A DNA stretch of 64,000 bases from Trema orientale (Eukaryota > Streptophyta > Magnoliopsida > Rosales > Cannabaceae), in NCBI GenBank assembly GCA_002914845.1, contig JXTC01000137.1:155925-219924 (forward strand), read 5' to 3'. The position numbers and the translations under genes are program-made. Under the pieces are notes generated by a model. It had not been told where the DNA came from, did no database searches, and worked only from the letters and a program-made list of their open reading frames with translations. Below are positions 38,725 through 50,507 of the stretch, piece by piece. Position 1 is the first letter of the stretch; each line of letters starts with the position of its first letter.

Positions 38725-39033
38725 CTAATTTTTCAGACAAATTAAGGCCTCCACCGTTTTAGGACTCAAAGAGCTCCTAAAAGGATCAAGGATGCGTCCA
38801 CCAATCGAAAATGCAGCCTCAGAAGAGACAGTTATCACTGGAACCGCAAATACATCACGAGCAATGAGAGCTAAGACCGGAAACTTGCATTCATTGTTCG
38901 CCCACCATTTCAATACATCATAATTAGAACCCTCTATCACATCCTCAGGAGCATCAGAAATATACCTATCAACCTCATTCTTAGTCTTCCCTCCATCTAA
39001 TTCACGTCGTTGTTGCACAAATGAAGAATGCAA
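38725..39033 (-). pseudogene. hAT transposase remnant: dimerisation region (inner element)
   Basis: 102-residue frame ending with the hAT dimerisation signature: KFPVLALIARDVFAVPVITV, SSEAAFSIGGRILDPFRSSL, SPKTVEALICLKN. The start is arbitrary, as upstream sequence is disrupted. Confidence 0.9.
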
Positions 39034-39324
39034 TCGACTACTTCACCCACCAAGTCTCCCACCCATAGTTGTAGATATGCTAAGTTGGGATTATTGCACC
39101 AGAACTTGTGAATTAGAAGATATTACCCCGAAAAACATTTCATTATAGGAATCAAATAACCTACGTAATGTGCCCTCAACTTTTTTTACCATTTCAACGC
39201 AAGTATTTATATCATGAAAAGCTTTAAAACAATGGCCTAAATACGCAAATTTGTAACGTGGGTCAAGTACAAGAACAATTAGTAGGCCCTCATTGGATTT
39301 GAAATCATCTTCAATTTGACCCCA

Positions 39325-39705
39325 TTAATCATCATATTTTGACCACATCCCCTTAACCATGCACACCAATAAATTATCTTCATCCTTATCAAATGCCAAA
39401 GTATACAACTCTTCTTGAATTCCGGTAATTTCAATGAAGTATCTATTGGAAATCACATAGGTTGAGCCACTAAACTTCATAGTCACCTCATAAAAAGTCT
39501 CTAGAAACTTTACAAAAATCTTTGCATTTTCCCAATTATTTTCTCTAGGTGGGCCATCCTTTTTATTCCCATCCTTGTCAACTTCTTCAAAATATTTCAT
39601 GTAATTAGCATCGAATTCCATCCTCTCAAATGCTTTTTGAAACTTCAAAGCACAATCCAACATCAAAAATGTAGAATTCCACCTAGTTGGAACATCTAAA
39701 TACAA
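39325..39705 (-). pseudogene. hAT transposase remnant: catalytic region (inner element)
   Basis: 126-residue frame with DVPTRWNSTFLMLDCALKFQ, then NWENAKIFVKFLETFYEVTM and SGSTYVISNRYF, the hAT region around the second RNase H-like segment. It breaks off at its C-terminal side before the dimerisation piece. Confidence 0.9.
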
Positions 39706-40329
39706 GAGACTTTTACACTCAAATACATAAATAAAGAGACATAAATAAACAAATAAATAGACTACATACTACTATACTATGAATCTATGATCACAACTAA
39801 ATTATCCAATTTATATAATCACAATCAAAGCAAAAAAACAAAAAAGCAGTAAATAATTACAACTTATAGTCTTATATAATCACAATCAAAGCAGAAAAAA
39901 TAGTAAGCATTCTCAGCTTATATAATCACAATTCACAAGTTCACAACAACAAGAGGAACTATTATCAAGACAATACCAAAAATTAATGTCATCAAGTGAC
40001 CTGCCCAAGCTCTCTTATTCACAGAATATTGACCCTACTAAAAATAAATGTATGTTTATCTATTCCATGTGGCATATATTATGATCTATGCTATTTTTGG
40101 CCATAACTCTAGCAAATTTCAATACATTATATGGTTATCTAATTCTACGTGTCAGGAAAAAAAAGGTAAACAAAGCTTTACATGCTCCTTAAATATATTA
40201 TCATTTTTAAAGCTAAAAGTCATGCTTCCAGTTGAAATTTTTAAAGCAGCTGATCGAGAAACCCAATAATGACTAATCACACCACTAACGGACAAAAATT
40301 CTTACTCACAAACTTAAAAATGAGGAATC

Positions 40330-40990
40330 GAGGAAGTCACCTCAGTGCCGAGAAGGGATCTATAGCGAGACTGGGAGAGGGACTGGACCGACTGATTAGC
40401 GGTGGCCTGTGGCCGGTGAGGTAAGTAAATCACAGGTAGTAACCCCTGGTGATATGCAAATACACACTGAGCGAGAGGGAACACTGAAAATAATGACTAT
40501 ATACAATCATACATTATTTGAAAAAAAAAGAAGCTACAGATAGAGAGAGCCAGAGAGGGATGACCAGAGGCTTTTTGGGGGAAAGTTATACCTGGTGCTG
40601 GCGAGTTGAGCGAGAGGGTGAGGTGAGGGAGTCAGGGGTAAGCTGAGCTGCTGAGAGCTTGAGAGTGAGACGAGGTGTTGCGGACGCACGGTGGGCTGAG
40701 CTTGAAAGAATGAGTGACAGGGATTCAGGGAATGCGGCGGGCTGAGCGACAGAGAGTGGGGTGAGGGAGTGAGCTGAGACTGAGAGAGTGAGAGTTGAGA
40801 GTGAGAACTGAGAGGGGTGTGGTGTGGTTGTCCTGTGAGTGTTAGCTGGCAGTTGCGGCGAGTTGAGCGAGAGAGAGTGTGAGGTAACCGTGAGAGAGCT
40901 TCAGTTGAGAACCTGAGAGTCTTGAAACTGTGGGACTTTGAGTGAATGTCGGCTGAGCAATGAGAAGGAGGGGTAGGGCATAAGTTAGTG
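40330..40990. repeat. Purine-rich degenerate repeat tract in the inner hAT
   Basis: Plus strand consists largely of GAGAG/GTGAG/GCTGAG motifs (for example GGGTGAGGTGAGGGAGTC, GTGAGCTGAGACTGAGAG). It sits where the transposase N-terminal half or leader would be expected and has no coherent frame. Confidence 0.7.
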
Positions 40991-41519
40991 ATACACTACG
41001 ATTTTTTCTATATATATATATATATATATAGAATGGAAACGGACTTCCCTTCGGGTCGGGTTCGGTTAACCCGACCTCAAATATTTAATACCCGAAACCT
41101 ACTTGAATTTCAAGCGATCGGGTTGGGTTTTTACCCGAATTTTCATATTCAGCTATTAAACCTGAATTTCGGGTCGGGTTTATTCGGGTCGGTCGGGCGG
41201 GTCAGAAATTTGGTGATTTTGTGCAGTCCTAAATATTAGTATATGACTATATATTATCAGATCTTTTTTTTTTTAAAAAAAAATCTACTTGAATCACTAT
41301 TATATAAAAAAAATAGAAATTAGCTTATATATAATTGAGGCAGGGTCTGTGCGGGACACTCAATCTCAAGCTCGCCCCGCTAAATATTAAACGGAGAATC
41401 TCCGCCCCATGCTCCGCATCATTTATGACGGTGAAAGTCTACCCTATTAGAGCTGGTGCACTGCGGTGCACTACCCCGTTCGGTGAAATTGACATCCCTA
41501 GATGTAAGATAAGCAATAC

Positions 41520-41591
41520 CTAGGGCAGTTAGTGAGTCGTGGTCTCCAGGGAAAGGGAAGGCAAGCTCAATCGGTGGACTCTGGATTCGAA
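41520..41591 (-). repeat. DCP5 leader exon duplicate (segment B copy 2)
   Basis: Resembles 34651-34736, including the donor CCCTAG|GTATTGC and the blocks TCCCTGGAGACC, CTTTCCC and ATTCGAATCCAGAG. It is a little shorter through small indels. Unlike copy 1 it continues past the point where copy 1 enters the N gap, so it shows what may lie upstream of the leader. It could be an old, alternative or dead first exon. Confidence 0.75.
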
Positions 41592-42353
41592 TTCTGATTT
41601 TGTGTGTTGAAATTTGAAATGCATAGTGAAAACTACAAAGAACAAGTCAACAAGACATGAAAGAATACACAGAGAGAGGTCTAATCCCCCCTTTGTACAA
41701 ATTTGCGTGTAATAACACTTTTAACCCAAATTTTTTTTTTTTTTTGGGCACACACTACACTTGAAAATGAAGGGAGAGAAAAAAAAAACTTGAAAATAAA
41801 AGGAGAGAGAAAAAAAAATCTTTTCCCTCCATAATTGCAACACAAATCCAGAAAAGAAAATAAAAATATATAATTTTCAGAAATTTTTATCACTTTCCAA
41901 ATTCTCGAAAAGTTTAGATTTATTTTTTTCGAAATTTCTGAATTTTTTTTATTTTTTTTTCTTTTCTATATTTTGCGCTGCAACTATGGAGGGAAGAGTT
42001 TTTTTTTTTTTTGTCACTTTCAAAATCTTCAAAAATTTTAGATTTTTTTTCTTTTCTGGATTATGGAGAGGAGAGTTTTTTAATTTTTTTAAAAAGAGGT
42101 TACTATATAAATTATTTCTCCATTCATTTTCAAATGTAGTATGTGCCTTAAAATAATATAATAAGGAATAAAATGTTAATTTTACTAATTATTTGGAAGG
42201 GTCAAAGGTAGCAAATGATATAATAATTCAAATAGAATATATTTATTTTAAATTTTTAATAATATGAAGATTTTTTCCACACTTTTTTATGACATAGAGT
42301 ATTTTAGTGATAATTTATTTTAAATAGAATGTACTTATTTTGAATTTCTAAAA
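41592..42353. other. Low-complexity AT/purine-rich sequence
   Basis: Includes a repeated GGAGAGA-A run and inverted pieces of AAGGGAGAGAAAA/TTTTTTCTTTTC around 41765-42075. No gene seen. If segment B copy 2 is a real first exon, its promoter would be here. Confidence 0.4.
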
Positions 42354-42846
42354 GAGTGGCTCTATTGCCACCCTCCCTTTTTTTTTCTTTCTACTCCCCT
42401 TCTAAACACACTCTTCTAATAATTTAAAATTTCTTTTCACACACATTATAAATTTATATTATATGTAAAAATATCCCTTGTTAAATATTTCTCTAAATAT
42501 TTCTTTTTCTACCCCTAATACTTTACAATAAATTAGTTTTTAGATTTTTTTCTCAAGAAAACTAATGATTTTTTTTTTATCTTATAACTACACAACTTGT
42601 TGGTTCCTAAACTAAAAAAAAAAAAAAAAAGTTCCTGAACAGTAGTTTTCNTATAAAAAATTTGAGCAAACTATCATACGATTACTATATCTAATTGGGG
42701 GGGTATGCTAACAGATATGAGTTTTAATTGCTTAATGCTATATGGAGATATTCATGTCAATCTATAAGAGGATATTTTTGTAAATAAATAAATAATTAAA
42801 AAGAGGTGTGTAGAGAAAAAAAAATGGGGTGGCAATTGAGCCACTC
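42354..42846. mobile_element. MULE-type MITE with 9-bp target duplication
   Basis: Ends GAGTGGCTCTATTGCCACCC and, inward from the right, GAGTGGCTCAATTGCCACCC (19 of 20), followed by T-rich arms that also pair. Flanks TTTCTAAAA (42345-42353) and TTTCCAAAA (42847-42855) match at 8 of 9. 493 bp, no coding sequence, one undetermined base at 42650. Confidence 0.88.
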
Positions 42847-43199
42847 TTTCCAAAAAAACACAGTTTTTTTTTCACATATTTTTAAAACAGATAATATTTT
42901 AATAATAATTTCCCTTTTTAATAAGCTAATGATGGTACTTCAATCTTTTTGCTCGCTTAAGATACATATTTGCATATATTTTAAACGTTAATATATTAAT
43001 TTTTTAAAAAGAAAAAAATTAAGTTAGTTTAAAGTCAAAAGCCTGTTTTGTTTTATAAAAAAAAAAGATTATATCCCAAAAATTTATACCCTTCCCAAAA
43101 ATGTTATTTAACAAAACACCATAAAACCAAATTTTGGCCCAAATTACTCCTACCCCAGGCCCAAATCCCCTACATTTCGAGCCGAAATAGGAAAGCCCA

Positions 43200-43307
43200 A
43201 ACTGAGCGCATCATGGACTTGTGCCTTGAACTGGAACAAATGACAAAGCCGAACTGAAAGCATCATGGACTTGTGCGGCTGTGCCTTGAACTGGAACAAA
43301 ATGACAA
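43200..43307. repeat. Tandem duplication, about 52-56 bp
   Basis: Two units starting AACTGA-GCATCATGGACTTG and continuing CCTTGAACTGGAACAAA-TGACAA. The second unit has four extra bases (an imperfect GTGC repeat). Confidence 0.88.
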
Positions 43308-46300
43308 TGGATCGCTGGAGAGCAAAATGAAACATTACATATTAAACTCTTATAAGACCGTAAAAACACGATTGTACTAGTTCCACGTGAGGAAATGCAA
43401 ATTAAATATCTTGATTTTCAGTGCCAATTACTTCCTACTTGGTTGTGTTATTTTCACGAGCAATGTTATGGGCATCATTGGTGCAAACACCGCATGAATC
43501 ATAATTCTGTTATTAGATGATTAATATTAATAAATTGGGTCCTACATATATCTTATATCGAGTGTAATTATAATAAGTCAATAATAGACTTACACGTCAT
43601 ATGATGTTAAGTTCCATATAATACCCTTAGCATTACTCTATTTTTATTTTATCTCCATATACTTCATAAAGTAAAACATAATTAACATGTTTGGGGAGGG
43701 GAGAAAAGCAAAAGCTTTTCTGGTTTAGCAAGTGAAATAGATGCTCATGATGATAAATTGGGAAAAATCTGAATTTTGATTTTCTCAACTGCCAACTTTT
43801 ATTTCCCTCTCTAGCTATTCTAGTTGACATCAATGCCCCCTATCAATTCTCCATAACTTGTTGTCTCTTCATCAATCTTCCTTATCACAAACCCAAGACC
43901 AAAGGGTTAATCAATACGTGTCGTATAGTGAGCTCAAAATAAAAAATAAAAAAAATGTCCAATGAATAGGCTCATTGTTTTATTTATCTAACTTATGAAA
44001 CAGATATGAAAATGATTGGACGACAGTAATAAATTTTCAACACCACAACTAGTTTTAAGCGGTACTGGTAATTAGCTTCTCTCTTTCTTTTATTATTATC
44101 ATTTTTTTTTTTCAATTATACACTGTCAGGTGATATTGCAGAAATCCTATTTGATTAGTCTATAATATGATAGGCATCAGTTTAGTTAATATGTAAACCA
44201 TAAAATAGTACTCCACATGCATAATCAACAGTGAAAGGAAAAGTATGGAGTCAAGGGGTACAATATTACATGCACAAAAATTATTAATGCAAGCTGACCC
44301 AGTTGCCATTGTCGTACCTGGGACCAACAGACACATATGGATAAAATCTAGCAAATTGAAATAAATATATATCTATACAAATATATATTGGTTATTTTAA
44401 TTATATTTATATATATATGGATGTATAAGTGATCATTCAATTAGTGATATTTGAAAGGCCTATTCATGATGTATGCAATAGAAAGTAGAAACCAAAAGAG
44501 GTGGTTACGGCTTTTATGGATATCAATATCTAACTCCACTTGAATGTTGCTTTAACCCTTACCATTTCTTGAAGAGGAACATGGTCCTTGCTCCTCCTTT
44601 CCAACCAAAAGCAGATTTTGCTCATAATCGAAACTTTTATTAACTTTCAAACACTATTTTTATACAAAGTAATACTCAAATAATATCGTAAGACATGGTA
44701 ATCAAAATGAGGAGTGAAATAAAAATATTGGAAGTGAAGAGGGTTAAAAAATAAACGAAAAGGAAAAAAAAAAGTAAAAATCTTGTATCTTGCCAATTGA
44801 GATGGGCTTATTGTCATATATTTTCACATTTCTATATAGGCATGCAATATTATTATTTTTTTTTTCCCGAAAGAGCATGCAATATTATTGAGAGGTGACA
44901 TAAAAGACATATGCATAATAAGATCTTGTCAATATTACCAAGTTGGTTGGTCCTTTTCTTCTCACACCTCTCTGTCTTTGGAATCTAACAATAATGTTAT
45001 TAGGACTTAGAGGTGGTACTGCCTCTCGTTGTCGCAGACTTGATTAGCATTTTAGCAAGCTGATGGTGGGGTCACAATGTCAATCTGTTTGATGACAATT
45101 ATTTATTATATGTTTGAAAGAACGAATACTAGTGTTTTAATTGATGACCAAAGGAATGAAAAATCAGCCAATATAAATCGATTTAAAATTACGAAATGAT
45201 ATATGTGTATTTTTTTTTCTTTTTTTTGGATTGGGGATACTCCACGTTTGTGATTACCACTCGACTGAATATGCGACCACAAAAAATACAAATGCATTTG
45301 ACACTACTTACTAATAAATTAAAGTGACTTATTCAAACTTTATATGTGAGTTCTATATTTTTATTATTGTATGAAGCTACCAAAAAAACTACATAGCATT
45401 AATTAAATAAATCATACCACACCAAGAGACTAGTGAGAATTAAAGTGATCAAAATGGATTATATTCTAGTTTTTTCATCCCTAGGCCTCTTCTCTTATAA
45501 TAACTTGAATAATAATACTGGACAAATTAAGTCCGTTGAAATTACATTTTCTTTTTTGCTTGAAAGTCCGTTGAAATTACTTTCAACGAGATGAATTGAT
45601 CAAGTAAATTACCATGCTGTCCTATATGTATCCATATATATATAGAATTTCAACAAGAAAAATCGAAGAGTATATACTATCTCCACTTATATTTTCTAAA
45701 TCATTTTGAAGACAATTCAAAAAGATCTTCAAGTATTTTGGAGACATTTCGTGTGACAAGATAAGGAATGATCAGCCACACCCTAAAGAAAGCATCCAAA
45801 ATACAAAAAGTAACATAGGAAACTAGGAAACTTCATTGCCTATGCCCAACTTTAAGTTACATCCATAAGCCATATCTAAAAAGTGTTTGTTACATACTTT
45901 TAAAAGCAAATTATTAATCACCAAGGGCATGCAAACCCATTAAAGTCAATATCATAAGGGTTGTTTGGCATTATAAACTACCCTTGAGCTAGCTATACAC
46001 ACACATATATATATATATATATATACACGCAATTAAAGCTCCATTTTAGCTAGGGTCAGAGATAATAAGGAAGTGATTACTATCAATAAGGTTTTCTATT
46101 GCCTTTTTTTCCTTAAACGAAAACTAATAAAAATATAATAAGGGACCTATGCGATCTGGAGGCCGAAAGATTGAAAACTAGCTAAGTAGGTAAATATGTC
46201 TACAAGATAAATGTCACTAGCTACGAATATAAAACGAGGTCACTGTTCAGTGGTCCAAAAGCTTCAAATCGATTTAAAGGGTCTATTTATTAAACCCTTT

Positions 46301-46593
46301 ATACCCCACCATCTTTGATTTCTTGCACCCTTCAGGTGTATAGAAGTGTGGAGAAATTTGCTAAAAAGTTGAGCCGAACTCACATGATGATGGGTCGAGT
46401 ATCTTACGATTTGGGGGTACAACCGTACGCGCGTATATGAAAATGATCATGATCAGCCTTCATGGGTCGCAGTCGGCATAAAGATAGTAATACAAACATT
46501 AGTGCGAACGACTAGCATGTCCATATCTTTTAAGTCTTGATCAATTGTGTGGGACGGGATTTTTACATATAGATTTGTGAAATACGTATACGG
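43308..46593. other. Gene-poor AT-rich region
   Basis: About 3.3 kb with no exon I can support. Contains an AC/AT microsatellite at about 45986-46028 and a short duplicated CATGCAATATTATT (about 44841 and 44876). Confidence 0.45.
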
Positions 46594-47070
46594 TTTTAAG
46601 ATGAATATGGGAATACAAATAACCAAATACAAACTCTAGATCGTTTATGTAAAACTGATAGGTTGAAATTTATTGAGTATATCTAAATCCATGATAGATA
46701 GTTGTAATCTGAAGATGAATCAAAGGCGGAAGCATTAGAAACTGTCTATTATTACCTGAGGGTTTGGTCTTCCACACAACCTAATCCCTAAAACACTCAG
46801 ATGGAATTTTCTGGAATTGATGATAAGCCACAGAGAGAATGAGCGTATGTGAAAAGGTAGTGGGGACCATAACCCTAATATTTTCTTTAAGTAGTCCTAT
46901 CTATCACACACAATTAGGTGACTAACAAGATATCTACATTTATATCCATACCCAGTTGGATATCCGACCTAACCTTATTAAATCACTTATTGGGTCTGCT
47001 TAAAAATAATATGACCCAATATAATTGTTTAAAATATGTGACCCAACATAGAAAATAGAATTTCCTAACA
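46594..47070 (-). repeat. 3' LTR of the Copia fossil
   Basis: About 477 bp, matching 50032-50507 along its length. Inner boundary at CCTAACA, next to the purine tract. Confidence 0.85.
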
Positions 47071-50031
47071 ATCTCCCACTTGGGTCACATATGTACCAAA
47101 TACAATCATATTGCAAAACTGAAGTATGGTCATGAATATGCCATATTATTCCTGAATATCCCCGAAGTTACAATCCCGTCCATCAGACATATCAGCATGA
47201 AACCAAAGCGCTCGTCATTGCACTTACTTGGATGGTAACTAAAACCCTCAATGATCACCGTACTAATACACCCAAATGACACAAATCGAGTATAGAATGT
47301 GGCATAGAAATTATATACAATGTGATTTACCGTGACTATTTCTAACTGATCCTCCCGAAACTTTATTGAGATCGACCTTAGTTTTTCCCCTTTAGTACAT
47401 TACTGCAAACTTTATTGTTAACCACAATAGAAAAGCAAGAAAATATGAAATACATCATATATTGAAATTGAGCAGAGTCTACAATAAAAAACATCATCAA
47501 CAAAATATTGCAGTATACAAACATAAACAAGTGTCACACAATAAGCTTCTAAATCAAATTATAAACTCCCACTAAAATAGCACATCATCAAAAAATACAA
47601 CATCCATATGAGCAGTGTGCTCGTGAAATTAGGTGATAAACCTTTGGTGAGTGGATTCGTTATCATGGAGTCTATACTGATATGCTCAATTGGCACTAAA
47701 TGACTCTGAACTCTTTCTCTCACTGCTAGGAACTTAATGTCAGTGTGTTTTGATTTTGATGAGCTCCTATTGCTGTTAGAATATAGTACTGCCGAGTTAT
47801 TGTCACAATAAATCTTCAATGACCTTTCAATACCATTTATTACATGCAGCCTGGTGACAAAGTTTCACAGTCATATCCCCTGATTGGATGCCTCATAACA
47901 AGCTATGAATTCTGTCTACATAGTTGAAGTAGTTACGAGTGTCTGTTTGGCACTTTTTCAGGAAATAGCTCCTCCAGCTAAAAGAAAAACATAGCCTGAT
48001 ATGGATCTCTTACTGTTGAGGTGTCTTGCAAAATCAAAGTTGGAGTACTCAATGATCCCCAAAATATTCGATCTCTGATAAATGAGCATGTATTCCTTTG
48101 TTCTCTATAAGTACCTTGTAACCCTCTTTGCTGCCTTCCAATAATCTACTCTAGGGATACTTATATATCTGCCTAATATGCCAACTATGAATGCTAGATC
48201 CAGACGCATATATACCTGAGCATATATCTGACTCCCTATAGCTGAAGCATAGAGAAACTTTGTATGGCTTCTCTATCAATATTACTCTTGGGGCTTTGAC
48301 TGAGGCTAAATTTATCTCCCTTAGATACTAGAGTGTCTGTTGGTGTATATTTATCCATACTAAATCTACTGAGCACTCTCTCGATATAGCTCTTTTATGA
48401 TAACTCAAAGATACCACGAGAGCGATCTCAGTATATCTGTGTACCCAATACAAAAAAGACGACTCCAAGATATTTCATTTCAAAATACTTCACAAGAAAT
48501 CTCTTGGGGTTGTGTAATAAGCCTATTTCACTACTTGCCAATAGTATATTATCAACATAAATTACCAGGAAAATAAACTTACTCCCACTGAACTTATAAT
48601 GCATAGTCATTAACAGGATTTACCTCAAAACCGAACTAAAGAATTACCTTATGAAATTTATGATACCATTGGCGGGAAGCCTGCTTGAGACCATAGATGG
48701 ATTTTTTGAGTTTGAAAACCATAAACTTTAGATCTCCCGATACAAAGTTTTTTGGTTGCATAAAATAAATCGCATCATCAATGTCACCATTAAGAAATGC
48801 TATTTTAATGTCTATCTGATAAAGCTCAAGGTCATAATGAGCCACAAGTATCATAATAACTCTAAAGGAGTCCTTTGAAGCAACCAGAGAGAATATCTCT
48901 TTAAAGTCAATGTCTTCCTTCTGAGTGAAGCCTTTAGTGACAAGATGTACCTTATATCTCTCAATATTATCTTTTGAATCTCGTTTGGTCTTAAATATCT
49001 ATTTACAACCAATGGGCTTTGTACCTTCAGGCAATTTGATGAGATCCCAAATATCGTTACCTTTCATAAACTTCGTCTCCTTATTCATCGCATCAATCCA
49101 CTTTTGAGAATTGGAACTTTGTTTGACTTGTGTGAAATTGATTGAATCATCTTTCACTATTCCAATATCAAACTTATGTTCTTGGAGATATACGACATAA
49201 TCATCTGAAATTGCACTTCTCCTTTCTCTAGTACACAACAGATGTGACTTTGGTAGTATATTGCTTTATCGTATTTAATCTAATATACAAGACAAAGGTG
49301 TAAAGAAAATTGACTAAAATGCCGAAAAAATAAAGCTAGAATTTTCTTTACTGTGGGAATCGGTCGACTAGTTAGAAAAATCGGTCGACTGATTCTGCCC
49401 TTTCGGTTGACCGAAAACCACAGAGATCAAATTGTGGTTTTCGGTAACTTTTGGTTGATCAAAAAGCCACTTTCGATCGACCGAATTTGACGGTGATCAA
49501 ATTATCAGATTTGATCTTTTCCAAAATGGTTGAACACTTCATTAACCCTAGAATTAAATAGGGTTTTCAACGGATAAAGTGTGAGTCGTTTTAGTCCTTA
49601 ATAGGTCAAAAAAGGGTTGAAACTCCATGATTAAATAAAAAATAACCGAAATCTGCCCAAAAATAGACCCCAAAATCAAAAGTTGGCTGAAAATCAACTT
49701 GCTGGAATAGTGTTTTCGGCAGACCGAAAACCATAGTCAGTCTGCCCAAAATATTATTTCAGTACGGATTTGGAAAATTCTAGATTCGCTTAAATGGCTT
49801 CAAACATCAAAATAAACTTGAAAATAATATTTTTGGCCCCAAATCCGAAATATAGGCGACCCAAAAGCCAAAACCTAACCCTCATAGCATTATATACTTA
49901 ATTGTGTAAAATCACATATCATGCATGTATAATCTAAACCTTAGAAATCCAAATAGGCATAGATTATAAAAACTACAGACATGCATGAAAACCTAATCAA
50001 TTTTAACATGAAATTTCGCTCTGATACTACT

Positions 50032-50507
50032 TGTTAGGATGAATATGGGATTGTAAATAGCCAAATAAAAACTCTAGATCATTCATGCAAAACTGATAGG
50101 TTGGGACTCATTGAGTATACTTGAGTCCATGAGAGATGGCTGTAATCTGAAGATAAACCAAAGGTGGAAGCGTTAAAAACTGTCTATGATTGCGTAAACG
50201 TTTAGTCTTACACACAATATAATCCCTAAAACACTCAGATGGAACTCTCTGTAACTGATGACAAGCTGCAGAAAGAATGAGCATACGTGAAAAAATGGTG
50301 GGGACCATAACCCTAATATTTTCTTTAAGTAGTCCCCTGTTGGGTATCCATCACACCTAACTGTGACTAATATGATATCTATACCATATCCAGCTGGATA
50401 TCCTGATCAGCTTTATTAAATCACTTATTGGGTCTGCTTAAGAATAATATGTCCAATTCAATTTTTTAAAATATGTGGCCCAATATAAGAAATAGAATTT
50501 CCTAATA
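50032..50507 (-). repeat. 5' LTR of the Copia fossil
   Basis: About 476 bp, TGTTAGGATGAATATGG at its inner edge beside the primer-binding site. Shares long blocks with the other LTR (for example CCATAACCCTAATATTTTCT). Confidence 0.85.

Larger units (their letters stand above)
37549..41231 (-). mobile_element. Inner hAT-superfamily transposon, 3.7 kb, broken
   Basis: Ends TAGGGGTGCATATCGGG and, inward from the right, TAGGACTGCACAAAATC. Flanked by exact 8-bp target duplications AATATTAG (37541-37548 and 41232-41239). Subterminal regions are rich in CGGGT/TTCGG motifs, as in many plant hATs. Minus-strand transposase pieces cover only the C-terminal half (39705-38725); no BED finger or N-terminal half is seen. 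The element also contains an internal duplication (about 38125-38650) and a purine-rich tract (about 40330-40990). Not autonomous. Confidence 0.88.
37118..41500. mobile_element. Outer non-autonomous hAT, split by a second hAT
   Basis: Ends AAGGTTTGTCAA (left) and TAGGGATGTCAA (right, reverse complement), 9 of 12 matching, flanked by exact 8-bp copies GATGTAAG (37110-37117 and 41501-41508). Its own sequence is about 0.7 kb (37118-37548 and 41240-41500); the rest is the inner hAT. Removing it joins GAAGAAAGAGCTGATGTAAG to ATAAGCAATACCTAGG. That pattern resembles the uninterrupted copy at about 34612-34655. Confidence 0.8.
46594..50507 (-). mobile_element. Fossil Ty1/Copia LTR retrotransposon, broken
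   Basis: Old LTR retrotransposon copy in minus orientation. Two LTRs of about 476 bp bound it (46594-47070 and 50032-50507). The flanks TACGG and TTCGG look like a worn 5-bp target duplication. Next to the 5' LTR is a primer-binding site of the initiator-Met tRNA type (GTATCAGAGC), and next to the 3' LTR a purine tract (AAGTGGGAGATTG). Recognisable coding parts are reverse transcriptase (about 49240-48430) and RNase H (about 47820-47560) of the Copia type; I do not recognise gag or integrase. The copy is clearly dead, with many breaks. The LTRs differ at many sites by eye, so insertion was several million years ago or more. Confidence 0.9.
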
